Both the position numbers and the translations under genes were made by a program. 64,000 nucleotides of DNA from Cytophagaceae bacterium (GTDB lineage Bacteria; Bacteroidota; Bacteroidia; Flavobacteriales; Flavobacteriaceae), in assembly GCA_002710685.1 (NCBI GenBank), contig PALD01000069.1, positions 124,001 to 188,000 of the forward strand. The letters are read 5' to 3'. This document shows, one piece after another, positions 1 through 6,348 of the stretch (within the stretch, counting starts at the first letter, position 1; the number at the start of each line of letters is the position of its first letter). Below the pieces are notes generated by a model. It did no database searches. It had not been told where the DNA came from and worked only from the letters and a program-made list of their open reading frames with translations.

Positions 1-1
1 T

Positions 2-136
2 GAGTCACGCAAACTGGCCAAGGTTGATAACCTGCCCACCTTTGCGACCTTCAAGGCAGGAAACTTTGTAAACCAAGTGCAGACAAATAAATTTGAAAAC
101 CTTAAAGAACTCGTGGATGAAGTTACCGGTAATTAG
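2..136 (+). CDS. Thioredoxin-like protein, C-terminal fragment
   Basis: The reading frame is open from the window edge and ends at TAG 134-136, so only the last 44 residues are present. The visible part contains LPTFATFKAG, which looks like the cis-proline strand region of a thioredoxin fold, followed by a C-terminal helix (ENLKELVDEVTGN). The CxxC active site, if there is one, lies outside the window. The stop overlaps the next gene by 20 bases, so the two are probably co-transcribed. The fold assignment rests on a short segment and is therefore moderate. Confidence 0.6.
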   Translation, partial: ESRKLAKVDNLPTFATFKAGNFVNQVQTNKFENLKELVDEVTGN

Positions 137-365
137 ACATCTGCAACAAAACAATGATAAGGAAAGCATCGAGAAGACCATTGAGGTTCTCGAGTCTTTT
201 ACAGAACATAGAAGCGTTACAGATATTGATATGGACGTGATAGGGGAGCTGCTCACTAACCTATGCGGCGCGGTAGAAGTACACGACATGGTGGCCAGCG
301 GGATGAACGACCGCGACGCGGCAAACGCCTTTGCGCAAAAAGTGCTGGGCTCCATAGATAGATAA
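117..365 (+). CDS. DUF6952-type small protein
   Basis: An 82-residue soluble protein beginning MKLPVIRHL and ending KVLGSIDR. I chose ATG 117 rather than the in-frame ATG at 93 because MKLPVI is the usual start of this family as I recall it, and because 93 would lie deep in the upstream gene. The protein is helical and acidic, with DVIGELLTNLCGAVEVHDM in its middle. As known from family context, these small proteins sit next to thioredoxin or peroxiredoxin genes in Flavobacteriaceae, which matches the overlap seen here. Function is unknown; a role beside the redox protein is inferred only from position. Confidence 0.7.
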   Translation: MKLPVIRHLQQNNDKESIEKTIEVLESFTEHRSVTDIDMDVIGELLTNLCGAVEVHDMVASGMNDRDAANAFAQKVLGSIDR

Positions 366-401
366 CATTCATAATTGAATTTTAATGTTGTTTAGGTTAA
401 G

Positions 402-433
402 ATCCCCTTGGCAAAAGCCTTGGGGATTTTTTT
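402..433 (+). terminator. Rho-independent terminator after the thioredoxin/DUF6952 pair
   Basis: ATCCCC pairs with GGGGAT around a GGC/GCC inner stem with two mismatches, followed by a run of seven T. It lies 36 bases after the DUF6952 stop. Confidence 0.75.
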
Positions 434-434
434 A

Positions 435-449
435 TTTCGCTATAGCAAA
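435..449. repeat. Palindrome family, TTTCGC variant (imperfect)
   Basis: TTTCGCTATAGCAAA: the core GCTATAGC is a perfect palindrome, and the outer arms TTTC/AAAA have one mismatch. It lies in the intergenic region just after the terminator at 402-433. Confidence 0.5.
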
Positions 450-511
450 AAAAATGTCAGTTCGAGTTTCTGCCGTAGCCGGAAGGTATCGAGAGCCAGA
501 TACTAAATATT

Positions 512-925
512 TTAATGCGGAAGTTTATCCTTGAGCAACCCATATACAAAAGTTCCCAGTAAAGCCCCGGCAATCACCACGAGGATGGCATAATATCCCG
601 CACCTGCGAGAACGTACATGGGACCGGGACAAGCCCCGGAAAGTGCCCAGCCCAGCCCAAAGATGGTTCCGCCCAGAAAATAGCGGGCAAACCCTTTTTC
701 CTTTGGCGCAAGCCGCATGGCATCGCCGGTAATGGGCTTAAGGTTGAACCGCTTGATGACCTGAATGCCGACCACGCCCAGTACAAGCGCAGACCCTATG
801 ATACCATACATGTGAAAGCTCCCAAACCTGAACATCTCATAGATCCTGAACCACGATGCGGCTTCAGATTTAAACATCACGATGCCAAAAAAGATACCGA
901 TGGCCAAGTATGTTATGTACCTCAT
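512..925 (-). CDS. YeeE/YedE-family membrane protein, C-terminal half (DUF6691-like)
   Basis: 137 residues with about four membrane segments. The segment GWALSGACPGP (Cys about residue 99) is the conserved cysteine loop of the YeeE/YedE family of sulfur-compound transporters. It starts 9 bases after the stop of the other YeeE-like gene (935-1492), so the two probably form a split two-subunit permease like PmpA/PmpB. Known members move thiosulfate or related sulfur species across the inner membrane; the substrate here is not shown. The TauE/SafE permease and Crp-type regulator nearby support a sulfur theme. It carries a 13-base copy of a dispersed motif at 702-714. Confidence 0.8.
   Translation of the reverse strand: MRYITYLAIGIFFGIVMFKSEAASWFRIYEMFRFGSFHMYGIIGSALVLGVVGIQVIKRFNLKPITGDAMRLAPKEKGFARYFLGGTIFGLGWALSGACPGPMYVLAGAGYYAILVVIAGALLGTFVYGLLKDKLPH
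702..714. repeat. Dispersed 13-mer TTTGGCGCAAGCC, copy 1
   Basis: An exact 13-base match to copies at 35357-35369, 45843-45855 and (minus strand) 62941-62953. Inside the DUF6691-like gene, where it encodes RLAPK on the minus strand. Confidence 0.5.
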
Positions 926-934
926 GTTGTTTTT

Positions 935-1492
935 TTAAAAAATTAGGGGATAGAGAAAATAAATCATGACCATGCCGCCCACAAAAAATCCAATCACAGC
1001 TATAAGTGACGGCAGTTGCAGGTTGCTCAATCCAGAAATTGCGTGACCAGATGTACACCCGCCAGCATAGCGCGCGCCAAAACCCACAAGAAACCCACCT
1101 ATCAATAAAAGGAAGAAATTAAACGGTGTGAAAATGGTGTCGTTTGCAAAGATTTCGGGTGGTAAATAAGCTTTGTTAGCACTGGTAATACCATAGTCTG
1201 TGGCGAGTTGTCGTGCCACCTGGGCATTGATTTCAACAACATTAGCTGACATATAATTTGATGCAATAAACCCACCGATGACAGCCCCCAGGACCACCAT
1301 GAGGTTCCAGCGTTCTGCCTTCCAGTCAAATTTGAAAAAGCTTGCTGCTCTTCCTGCACCCATCGCGGCACAGGCCGTACGCAGGTTAGAAGACATGCCA
1401 AATTGCTTGCCCGCAAAGAGCAGGATAAACATCGTAAGGGCAATAAGGGGGCCTGCAACATACCAGGGCCAGGGCTCATAAATCCAATCCAT
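935..1492 (-). CDS. YeeE/YedE-family membrane protein, N-terminal half
   Basis: 185 residues with about five hydrophobic segments and the motif GARYAGGCTSGHAISG (Cys about residue 146), which is typical of YeeE/YedE proteins. In the family the cysteine-containing GGCTSGH loop is thought to relay the sulfur substrate. It is followed by the DUF6691-like partner after 9 bases. The start is ATG at 1492 (MDWIYEPWPW). An additional cysteine near residue 41 (RTACAAMG) lies in the first half, as in related proteins. Import or export of reduced sulfur compounds is the likely role; the exact substrate is unknown. Confidence 0.82.
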   Translation of the reverse strand: MDWIYEPWPWYVAGPLIALTMFILLFAGKQFGMSSNLRTACAAMGAGRAASFFKFDWKAERWNLMVVLGAVIGGFIASNYMSANVVEINAQVARQLATDYGITSANKAYLPPEIFANDTIFTPFNFFLLLIGGFLVGFGARYAGGCTSGHAISGLSNLQLPSLIAVIGFFVGGMVMIYFLYPLIF

Positions 1493-1573
1493 AGATACTA
1501 TTTTTTTGCAAAGATGTCACTTTTGTTCAAGCGAGACGGTAACAAGGGTTACAGTGCCGGTTATTGGTCCATT

Positions 1574-1590
1574 TTTGGCTTAAAGCCAAA
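1574..1590. repeat. Palindrome family, TTTGGCTT-A-AAGCCAAA
   Basis: Perfect 8-base arms around one A, intergenic, just downstream of the sterol-desaturase-like gene (minus strand). One of twelve perfect TTTGGC...GCCAAA palindromes in the window. Confidence 0.7.
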
Positions 1591-1600
1591 GAAAAACCCG

Positions 1601-2476
1601 CTAGGCCTTTTTTTTGAAAGGGTATAACAGTTGCCCCCAGAAGCTTCTGGGCACTTCCTCGTCGTGGTCAAATCCCAGGGAGATGTCGCGGCCGCTTTTT
1701 GGGATGTATGCTGTTTTAAAAATATAATCCCAGACGCTCAGGCTGAGGCCAAAGTTCATTCCGTAGGGGTGTTGTTCTGGTAGTTCTTTTGAGTGGTGCC
1801 AGATGTGCATGCGCGGATTGTTGAGGATGTATCCTGCCCAGCCATAGTTCCAGTTGAGGTTTGCGTGGTTTAAATGGCCTATGGCCACGGAGAACATGTG
1901 CACGATAAAAAATTCCTGAATGCCAAAGCCTATCATCGCCAGCGGGATATACTGCGCGCTTTTGTAGATTATCGTTTCCATGAAATGAAACCTGAACTGA
2001 GCCGCAAAACCCATCTCTTTCACGCTGTGGTGTATCTTGTGAAATTCCCACATCCATGGCACGCGGTGCAGCATGCGGTGGACGTTCCACTGTATAAAGT
2101 CTGCGATGATGAACATGACCAGTAATTGTGACCATATGGGCATGTCATCAATGTGAACCGCCACGATGTTCTTAATACCAAATACTCCCAGCACATCATT
2201 GAACAGCTCAACGCCTACATTTGATAAGGCATTATACCCTATGAGCGAGAACAGGAAAAAATTAAAAAAGATATAAAAGGTATCAAGCCAGAAACCTTTG
2301 CGTAAAATGGGTTGTTTCTCACGCCAGGGCAGGATGATCTCCAGTAAAAAAACAAACAAGGAAACCCCCAGGAGCCAGTAAAAATAACTGTTCCAGCCAG
2401 GATGGATAATTTCATTGATGAGATAGTTGTAATATCCTGAGAAACTATCTGCTATGATTTTTATGTATTTGTCCAA
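1601..2476 (-). CDS. Sterol desaturase / fatty acid hydroxylase family membrane protein
   Basis: 291 residues with four to five membrane segments. The di-iron histidine clusters are all visible: HRMLH (133-137), HKIHH (146-150), HLNH (201-204) and HIWHH (224-228). Such enzymes use O2 and a di-iron centre to hydroxylate or desaturate lipids in the membrane. The substrate cannot be read from sequence; in flavobacteria related genes act on fatty acids, sterol-like lipids or carotenoids. It sits between sulfur-related genes in the same direction, but this gives no functional link. A palindromic repeat lies directly after its stop and a TTTGGCGAAAGC copy overlaps the region just before its start. 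Confidence 0.88.
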   Translation of the reverse strand: MDKYIKIIADSFSGYYNYLINEIIHPGWNSYFYWLLGVSLFVFLLEIILPWREKQPILRKGFWLDTFYIFFNFFLFSLIGYNALSNVGVELFNDVLGVFGIKNIVAVHIDDMPIWSQLLVMFIIADFIQWNVHRMLHRVPWMWEFHKIHHSVKEMGFAAQFRFHFMETIIYKSAQYIPLAMIGFGIQEFFIVHMFSVAIGHLNHANLNWNYGWAGYILNNPRMHIWHHSKELPEQHPYGMNFGLSLSVWDYIFKTAYIPKSGRDISLGFDHDEEVPRSFWGQLLYPFKKKA

Positions 2477-2477
2477 A

Positions 2478-2489
2478 TTTGGCGAAAGC
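2478..2489. repeat. Dispersed motif TTTGGCGAAAGC, copy 1
   Basis: Same 12 bases at 56043-56054, and on the minus strand at 20076-20087 and 40522-40533. Copies 2478 and 56043 also share the following TATA. Intergenic, two bases upstream of the sterol-desaturase-like start (minus strand). Confidence 0.45.
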
Positions 2490-2507
2490 TATATGAAAAT
2501 TTGTCGG

Positions 2508-3314
2508 CTAACTGGATAATTCCTTATAAATTATATATATCCCCATCAAAAGTACAAACCACCCGAAGGCTTTTTGCAATTTTTGACCATTAACAAAACG
2601 GTTTAACCAGATTCCTATAAAAATACCCAAGACCGGTATAAGGGTAAACAGGAATAAAAATGACCAGTCGATATCAAGGTTTGATACATCGCCCAAAAAA
2701 CCTATCAATGAGTTGATGGCAATGATGAGCAGGGAAGTGGCAACTGCTTTTTTCATGGGCAATCTAGCGAGCAGCACTAGGGCAGGAATAATCAAGAACC
2801 CACCACCGGCGCCCAATAGGCCGGTAATTGTTCCAACAACGACACCTTGAATAATCAGGAAGGGATAGTTGGTCTCTTTATCAGGTTCTGGTTGTGCGTC
2901 ACATAATTCTTTCTTTACCTTGATCATGGAGAAAGAGGCCAAGAGCATGATAAAGGCAAAAAACAACATTATGGCCAGTTCCTTGGTCATCACAAAACCT
3001 CCTGTTATAAAAAGTGTTTCAGGGATGGCATGTATGATGTATTTTCTGGTCAAAAAAGTCTGTATCAACGCCGGTAGTGCAAAAACAAAGGTTGTCCTGA
3101 GGTCCACCATGCCCTTTGATAGGTTCTTGATGGAACCCACCAGGGAGGTGGTGCCCACCACAAAAAGTGAATACGCCGTGGCGGTGATGGGATTGAGTGC
3201 AAGGGCATAGACAAGTATGGGAACCGTGAGTATTGAACCTCCACCCCCTATAAGGCCTAACGAGACCCCTATGAACAGGGCACCTATGTAACCAAAGATT
3301 TCTATAGCCTCCAT
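2508..3314 (-). CDS. TauE/SafE (TSUP) family permease
   Basis: 268 residues and about eight membrane segments in two repeated halves. Each half begins with the glycine-rich pattern of the family: GVSLGLIGGGGSIL near the N-terminus and GTITGLLGAGGGFLIIP in the middle. The family exports or imports sulfite, sulfoacetate or other sulfur/organic anions. Its position between the Crp-type regulator and the YeeE pair suggests a role in handling reduced sulfur or sulfite. A candidate -7 box (TAGTTTTG on the minus strand, 3332-3339) precedes it, so it may have its own promoter within the group. Confidence 0.88.
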   Translation of the reverse strand: MEAIEIFGYIGALFIGVSLGLIGGGGSILTVPILVYALALNPITATAYSLFVVGTTSLVGSIKNLSKGMVDLRTTFVFALPALIQTFLTRKYIIHAIPETLFITGGFVMTKELAIMLFFAFIMLLASFSMIKVKKELCDAQPEPDKETNYPFLIIQGVVVGTITGLLGAGGGFLIIPALVLLARLPMKKAVATSLLIIAINSLIGFLGDVSNLDIDWSFLFLFTLIPVLGIFIGIWLNRFVNGQKLQKAFGWFVLLMGIYIIYKELSS

Positions 3315-3331
3315 ACTAAAACTGCTATGGG

Positions 3332-3339
3332 CAAAACTA
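3332..3339 (-). promoter_or_regulatory. Candidate -7 box for the TauE/SafE gene
   Basis: The minus strand reads TAGTTTTG, matching the Bacteroidota consensus TAnnTTTG, about 18 bases before the start codon at 3314. No clear TTG -33 element is visible. Confidence 0.35.
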
Positions 3340-3371
3340 AAACAGTGGTTACGGTAAGTATGTAACGCAGG

Positions 3372-4004
3372 TTACAGGACTTCAATAAAATTGCGATGCA
3401 GTTGTATGCCGCCATTGTTTTCCATCTTTTTCAATAACCTGGATATCACGACACGACTGGTGTGGAGGTCATCAGCAATCTCTTGGTGCGTGGTGAAGAT
3501 ATGCTTGCTGCCCAGAAGTTTTACCTTGTTCTTGATATAGATTTCCAGGCGTTGGTCCATGTTCTTAAAGGCGATGCTGTCTATGCTCTCCAGCATTTCC
3601 ATCATGCGGTCATGATAGCTGTCAAAGACAAAGTTGCGCCAGGACCGGTACTTGCGGCTCCATTCTTCCATTTTTTCTATGGGTACCATGAGTAGTTTTA
3701 CGGCGGTTTCGGTAACGGCATGTATCTCGCTCTTTTTTTGCCCCATGCAGCAAGATAGGGTCATGGCACAGGTATCGCCCTTTTCAAGATGGTACAGCAA
3801 CAGTTCAAAGCCATCGTTGTCAGGGCGCAGTATCTTTATGCTTCCTTTGAGCAACAGGGGCATGTTCTTGATATATTGCCCGGGCATGATGAGGTCTTCA
3901 CCGGCATCAAAATGCATCAGGCGGGCCGTTTGCGCGATTTCTTCAAGCAGGTCATTTTCAAATTGATTGGGGTAGCCCGCCCTTATTTCTTCAATCATCT
4001 CCAT
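3372..4004 (-). CDS. Crp/Fnr family transcriptional regulator
   Basis: 210 residues. The N-terminal part is a cyclic-nucleotide-binding-like beta-roll (PGQYIKNMPLLLKGSIKI), and the C-terminal part is a Crp-type helix-turn-helix (TTHQEIADDLHTSRVVISRL). A cysteine cluster, C79 and C85-C86 (DTCAMTLSCCMG), lies in the sensor domain and could sense thiols, sulfide or a metal; this is inference. In flavobacteria such regulators commonly accompany TauE/SafE, YeeE/YedE and sulfurtransferase genes, which is what is seen downstream here. ATG 4004 gives MEMIEE; an ATG two codons later is equally possible. Confidence 0.88.
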   Translation of the reverse strand: MEMIEEIRAGYPNQFENDLLEEIAQTARLMHFDAGEDLIMPGQYIKNMPLLLKGSIKILRPDNDGFELLLYHLEKGDTCAMTLSCCMGQKKSEIHAVTETAVKLLMVPIEKMEEWSRKYRSWRNFVFDSYHDRMMEMLESIDSIAFKNMDQRLEIYIKNKVKLLGSKHIFTTHQEIADDLHTSRVVISRLLKKMENNGGIQLHRNFIEVL

Positions 4005-4055
4005 TGTGGGTTAAGGGGGTGAAAGTTACATATTCACAATATTCTGGGGCAGTGG

Positions 4056-4078
4056 TTTTTTGGCTTTAAGCCAAAAAA
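4056..4078. repeat. Palindrome family with 11-base arms; possible terminator
   Basis: TTTTTTGGCTT and AAGCCAAAAAA around one T. It directly abuts the stop codon of the zinc-ribbon gene (minus strand), so with its T-run it could end that transcript. The core is the same as the dispersed family. Confidence 0.7.
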
Positions 4079-4603
4079 TCATCTATCCATCAGCCGTGCA
4101 ATGCACTTAAGTACGTGACCCCTGTTTTTTGCAGCGGTCATCCAGCGGGGCAAGCGGCTACCGATGCTGTTGTTGAAAACATCATCATCCTGGGTGACCT
4201 GCCGCTTGCGGTGCGTTGCGGCTATAAATTGCTGCAGGAATCTTAAATGTTCAGGGTTGTAGGCCCAGATATTGCCCTCCAGGCATTCTATGTTTAGCCA
4301 AAGTCTGTAGCCAAAAAATGGATCTGTCATACTGTTGCCGCCCCTGAGGACCCGTGAGGTTATCGCCTTGCCATGCGAATTGTACATGATCGTGGTTTTA
4401 GTAATGTCCTTGAGCCTTTGCGCTTTGCCACAATGAAAACAACTAAAGCTTACCGTGTCTTCATAAACCTCCCAATCTTCCTGGGGATACCCGGGCGTCT
4501 TTACCCATGCTTTTTTAGAACACTGTGGGCATTCCACAAGGGCATCTCCCAGAAAATCCTTATGCCTTGTGATATAAGCATGTAAAGCACCGTCCCTTAC
4601 CAT
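4079..4603 (-). CDS. Hypothetical zinc-ribbon protein
   Basis: 174 residues, soluble. The N-terminal region has two Cys pairs, CPQC (25-28) and CFHC (55-58), spaced as in a zinc ribbon. The rest (NIECLEGNIWAYN, HLRFLQQFIAATHRKR) has no motif I can name. TFIIB-like zinc ribbon proteins of this general length are known in bacteria, without assigned function. It lies 10 bases after the NagX-like gene in the same direction and probably shares its transcript. I do not assign a function. Confidence 0.65.
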   Translation of the reverse strand: MVRDGALHAYITRHKDFLGDALVECPQCSKKAWVKTPGYPQEDWEVYEDTVSFSCFHCGKAQRLKDITKTTIMYNSHGKAITSRVLRGGNSMTDPFFGYRLWLNIECLEGNIWAYNPEHLRFLQQFIAATHRKRQVTQDDDVFNNSIGSRLPRWMTAAKNRGHVLKCIARLMDR

Positions 4604-4613
4604 GACCTACCTT

Positions 4614-5714
4614 TTATACCTTGACGTAAATCTTTCTTTTATCCATAAAATACCCCACGACCCAGCAGGTTAACATGATCCATAAAGCAAACAGGAAAGA
4701 GCCCAGGTAGTCACCGGCATTATCCATGAAGATATGGTGTGCGATCCAGCCATAGGCAGAGGTATCCCCTATGCGCACCTCAAACAGGGTTATCACAATA
4801 AGTTCTGACAAGAGATAGATGAACAACGGGTTCCTGCCAAAAACCTCAAAGAAATAGGTCCATCCCGTTGTTTTTTTCATGTCCAGGAGATAGACCAGTG
4901 CGGCAATGGCGATGAGGTCTATGCCACTGGTAAGAAGTACAAAAGAGCTTGTCCACAGTTTTTTGTTGATGGGAAAGAACAAGTCCCATGACAGTGCGAT
5001 GAGTATAAGTGCAAAACCGGCCAGCATAAGCTTGGCCACGGCCTCAAAGTCCTGCCCTTTTTTCTGGATAAAAAGACCGGCCAAATACCCCGCGATCACG
5101 TTAGAAATTGCCGGTAAGGTGCTCAACAGCCCTTCTGGGTCAAAGGCAATGCCCTCGCCATGGTACATATGACTTTCGCCTATGAGCCATTTATCAAGCT
5201 TGAGCACGGCATTGCCCTCAAGTGTCAAATCACCAAACAGCACCAGGATAAGGTTATAGGCAATAAGTGATAGTACGGCAAACCATATCACCTGTTTTTT
5301 TGACAGGTAATGTAACAGTACCGAAGCAAAAAAGTAACACAGGGCGATGCGTTGCAATACACCAAAAATGCGTGTGTCAGAAAGGGGCTTTAACCCTCCA
5401 TTTTCAAAAAAAGGAAACCAGTACATCAAGAACCCGAGCAGGAATATTATTGCCGTGCGCTTCAATATTTTCTTGAAAAAAGCACCATTACCGGCGGCCT
5501 CATATTTTTTAAGGCTAAAGCTCATGGCGTTGCCCACCACAAATAAAAACGTGGGAAACACAAGGTCTGTGAGCGTAAAGCCGTGCCACTCGGCATGCAG
5601 CAACGGGGCATAAGTGGTACTCCAGCTGCCGGGCGAATTGACGATGATCATCAAGGCAATGTCAAGCCCCCTGAAAACGTCAAGGGAAAGAAAGCGGTTT
5701 TTTGATAAGGTCAT
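4614..5714 (-). CDS. NagX-like membrane acyltransferase (DUF1624/DUF5009)
   Basis: 366 residues with about ten membrane segments. The start, RFLSLDVFRGLDIALMIIVN, is characteristic of the bacterial family related to heparan-alpha-glucosaminide N-acetyltransferase. LTDLVFPTFLFVVGNAMSFS and FEVFGRNPLFIYLLSEL are further conserved family segments. Members are thought to acetylate sugars across the membrane using cytoplasmic acetyl-CoA; the bacterial substrate is not established. The gene is followed by the zinc-ribbon gene. A link to the later glycan loci is possible but not shown. Confidence 0.85.
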   Translation of the reverse strand: MTLSKNRFLSLDVFRGLDIALMIIVNSPGSWSTTYAPLLHAEWHGFTLTDLVFPTFLFVVGNAMSFSLKKYEAAGNGAFFKKILKRTAIIFLLGFLMYWFPFFENGGLKPLSDTRIFGVLQRIALCYFFASVLLHYLSKKQVIWFAVLSLIAYNLILVLFGDLTLEGNAVLKLDKWLIGESHMYHGEGIAFDPEGLLSTLPAISNVIAGYLAGLFIQKKGQDFEAVAKLMLAGFALILIALSWDLFFPINKKLWTSSFVLLTSGIDLIAIAALVYLLDMKKTTGWTYFFEVFGRNPLFIYLLSELIVITLFEVRIGDTSAYGWIAHHIFMDNAGDYLGSFLFALWIMLTCWVVGYFMDKRKIYVKV

Positions 5715-5762
5715 TGTGATGGTTGTTAATGCCCATCAAGTTACGTTTTTTTTGAATTTTGA

Positions 5763-5789
5763 TTTTATTTGGCTTTAAGCCAAATAAAA
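5763..5789. repeat. Palindrome family with 13-base arms
   Basis: TTTTATTTGGCTT and AAGCCAAATAAAA around one T: the longest perfect member seen. It lies between the Rieske gene and the NagX-like gene (both minus strand), 21 bases after the Rieske stop, and could serve as its terminator. Confidence 0.72.
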
Positions 5790-5810
5790 AAATAAAACCT
5801 ATATGGCCCT

Positions 5811-6269
5811 CTAGGTATTGGCCGTGAGTGTCGTGCCTGAAAGTGCCGTTGTATAAACTTTTAGATCACGAGTGCTTCCCGATGAGTTTTGTGGTCCACG
5901 CACAACATCACCATCCAGTTCATATTGAGCGGCATGCAGTTGGCATTGCACGATTTGCTGGTCTGGTACATAGACAAGCGCACCAGATTGATGTGGGCAG
6001 ATGGCTTCTAGGGCCACAAATGAAGAAGTGGAATTGCCGGTATCAATCCTAATGAACAGCACCCTACCGCTCTTTCTCTGGTCACCTACCTCAGGGATTA
6101 CACCAATGTCGATACTGGGTTTTGAACCATTGTTGCCTCCATCACCGGTATTTTCCCCGGTGTTTTGTATGCCATCATCACCAGGACTACAGGCTGACAG
6201 CAGGCAGGAACCACTGCATGCGACGAGCACACCGGTTCCCATTTTAATTACAAATTCTTTACGCTTCAT
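5811..6269 (-). CDS. Rieske [2Fe-2S] domain lipoprotein
   Basis: 152 residues. The N-terminus has a basic start, a hydrophobic stretch and the lipobox LSAC (Cys about 27), so it should be an exported lipoprotein. It is followed by a Gly/Asn/Asp-rich linker. The Rieske ligands are C91-P-H93 and C109-Q-L-H112, with the usual spacing, giving a [2Fe-2S] cluster bound by two Cys and two His. It is a small stand-alone Rieske protein, likely an electron carrier or part of a surface redox complex. No cytochrome b or oxygenase subunit is adjacent, so the partner is unknown. Confidence 0.88.
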   Translation of the reverse strand: MKRKEFVIKMGTGVLVACSGSCLLSACSPGDDGIQNTGENTGDGGNNGSKPSIDIGVIPEVGDQRKSGRVLFIRIDTGNSTSSFVALEAICPHQSGALVYVPDQQIVQCQLHAAQYELDGDVVRGPQNSSGSTRDLKVYTTALSGTTLTANT

Positions 6270-6348
6270 ATGTATGATTTGGGGATTAGAATTAAAATAT
6301 TAACGAAAAAAATAAGCCTATGGTTTGAACCTGGTATTAAGGTATGGG

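Noticed and set aside
5-355. Open frame on the minus strand over the first genes
   Set aside because: It lies opposite a thioredoxin-like and a DUF6952-type gene with clear protein features, so it is a shadow.
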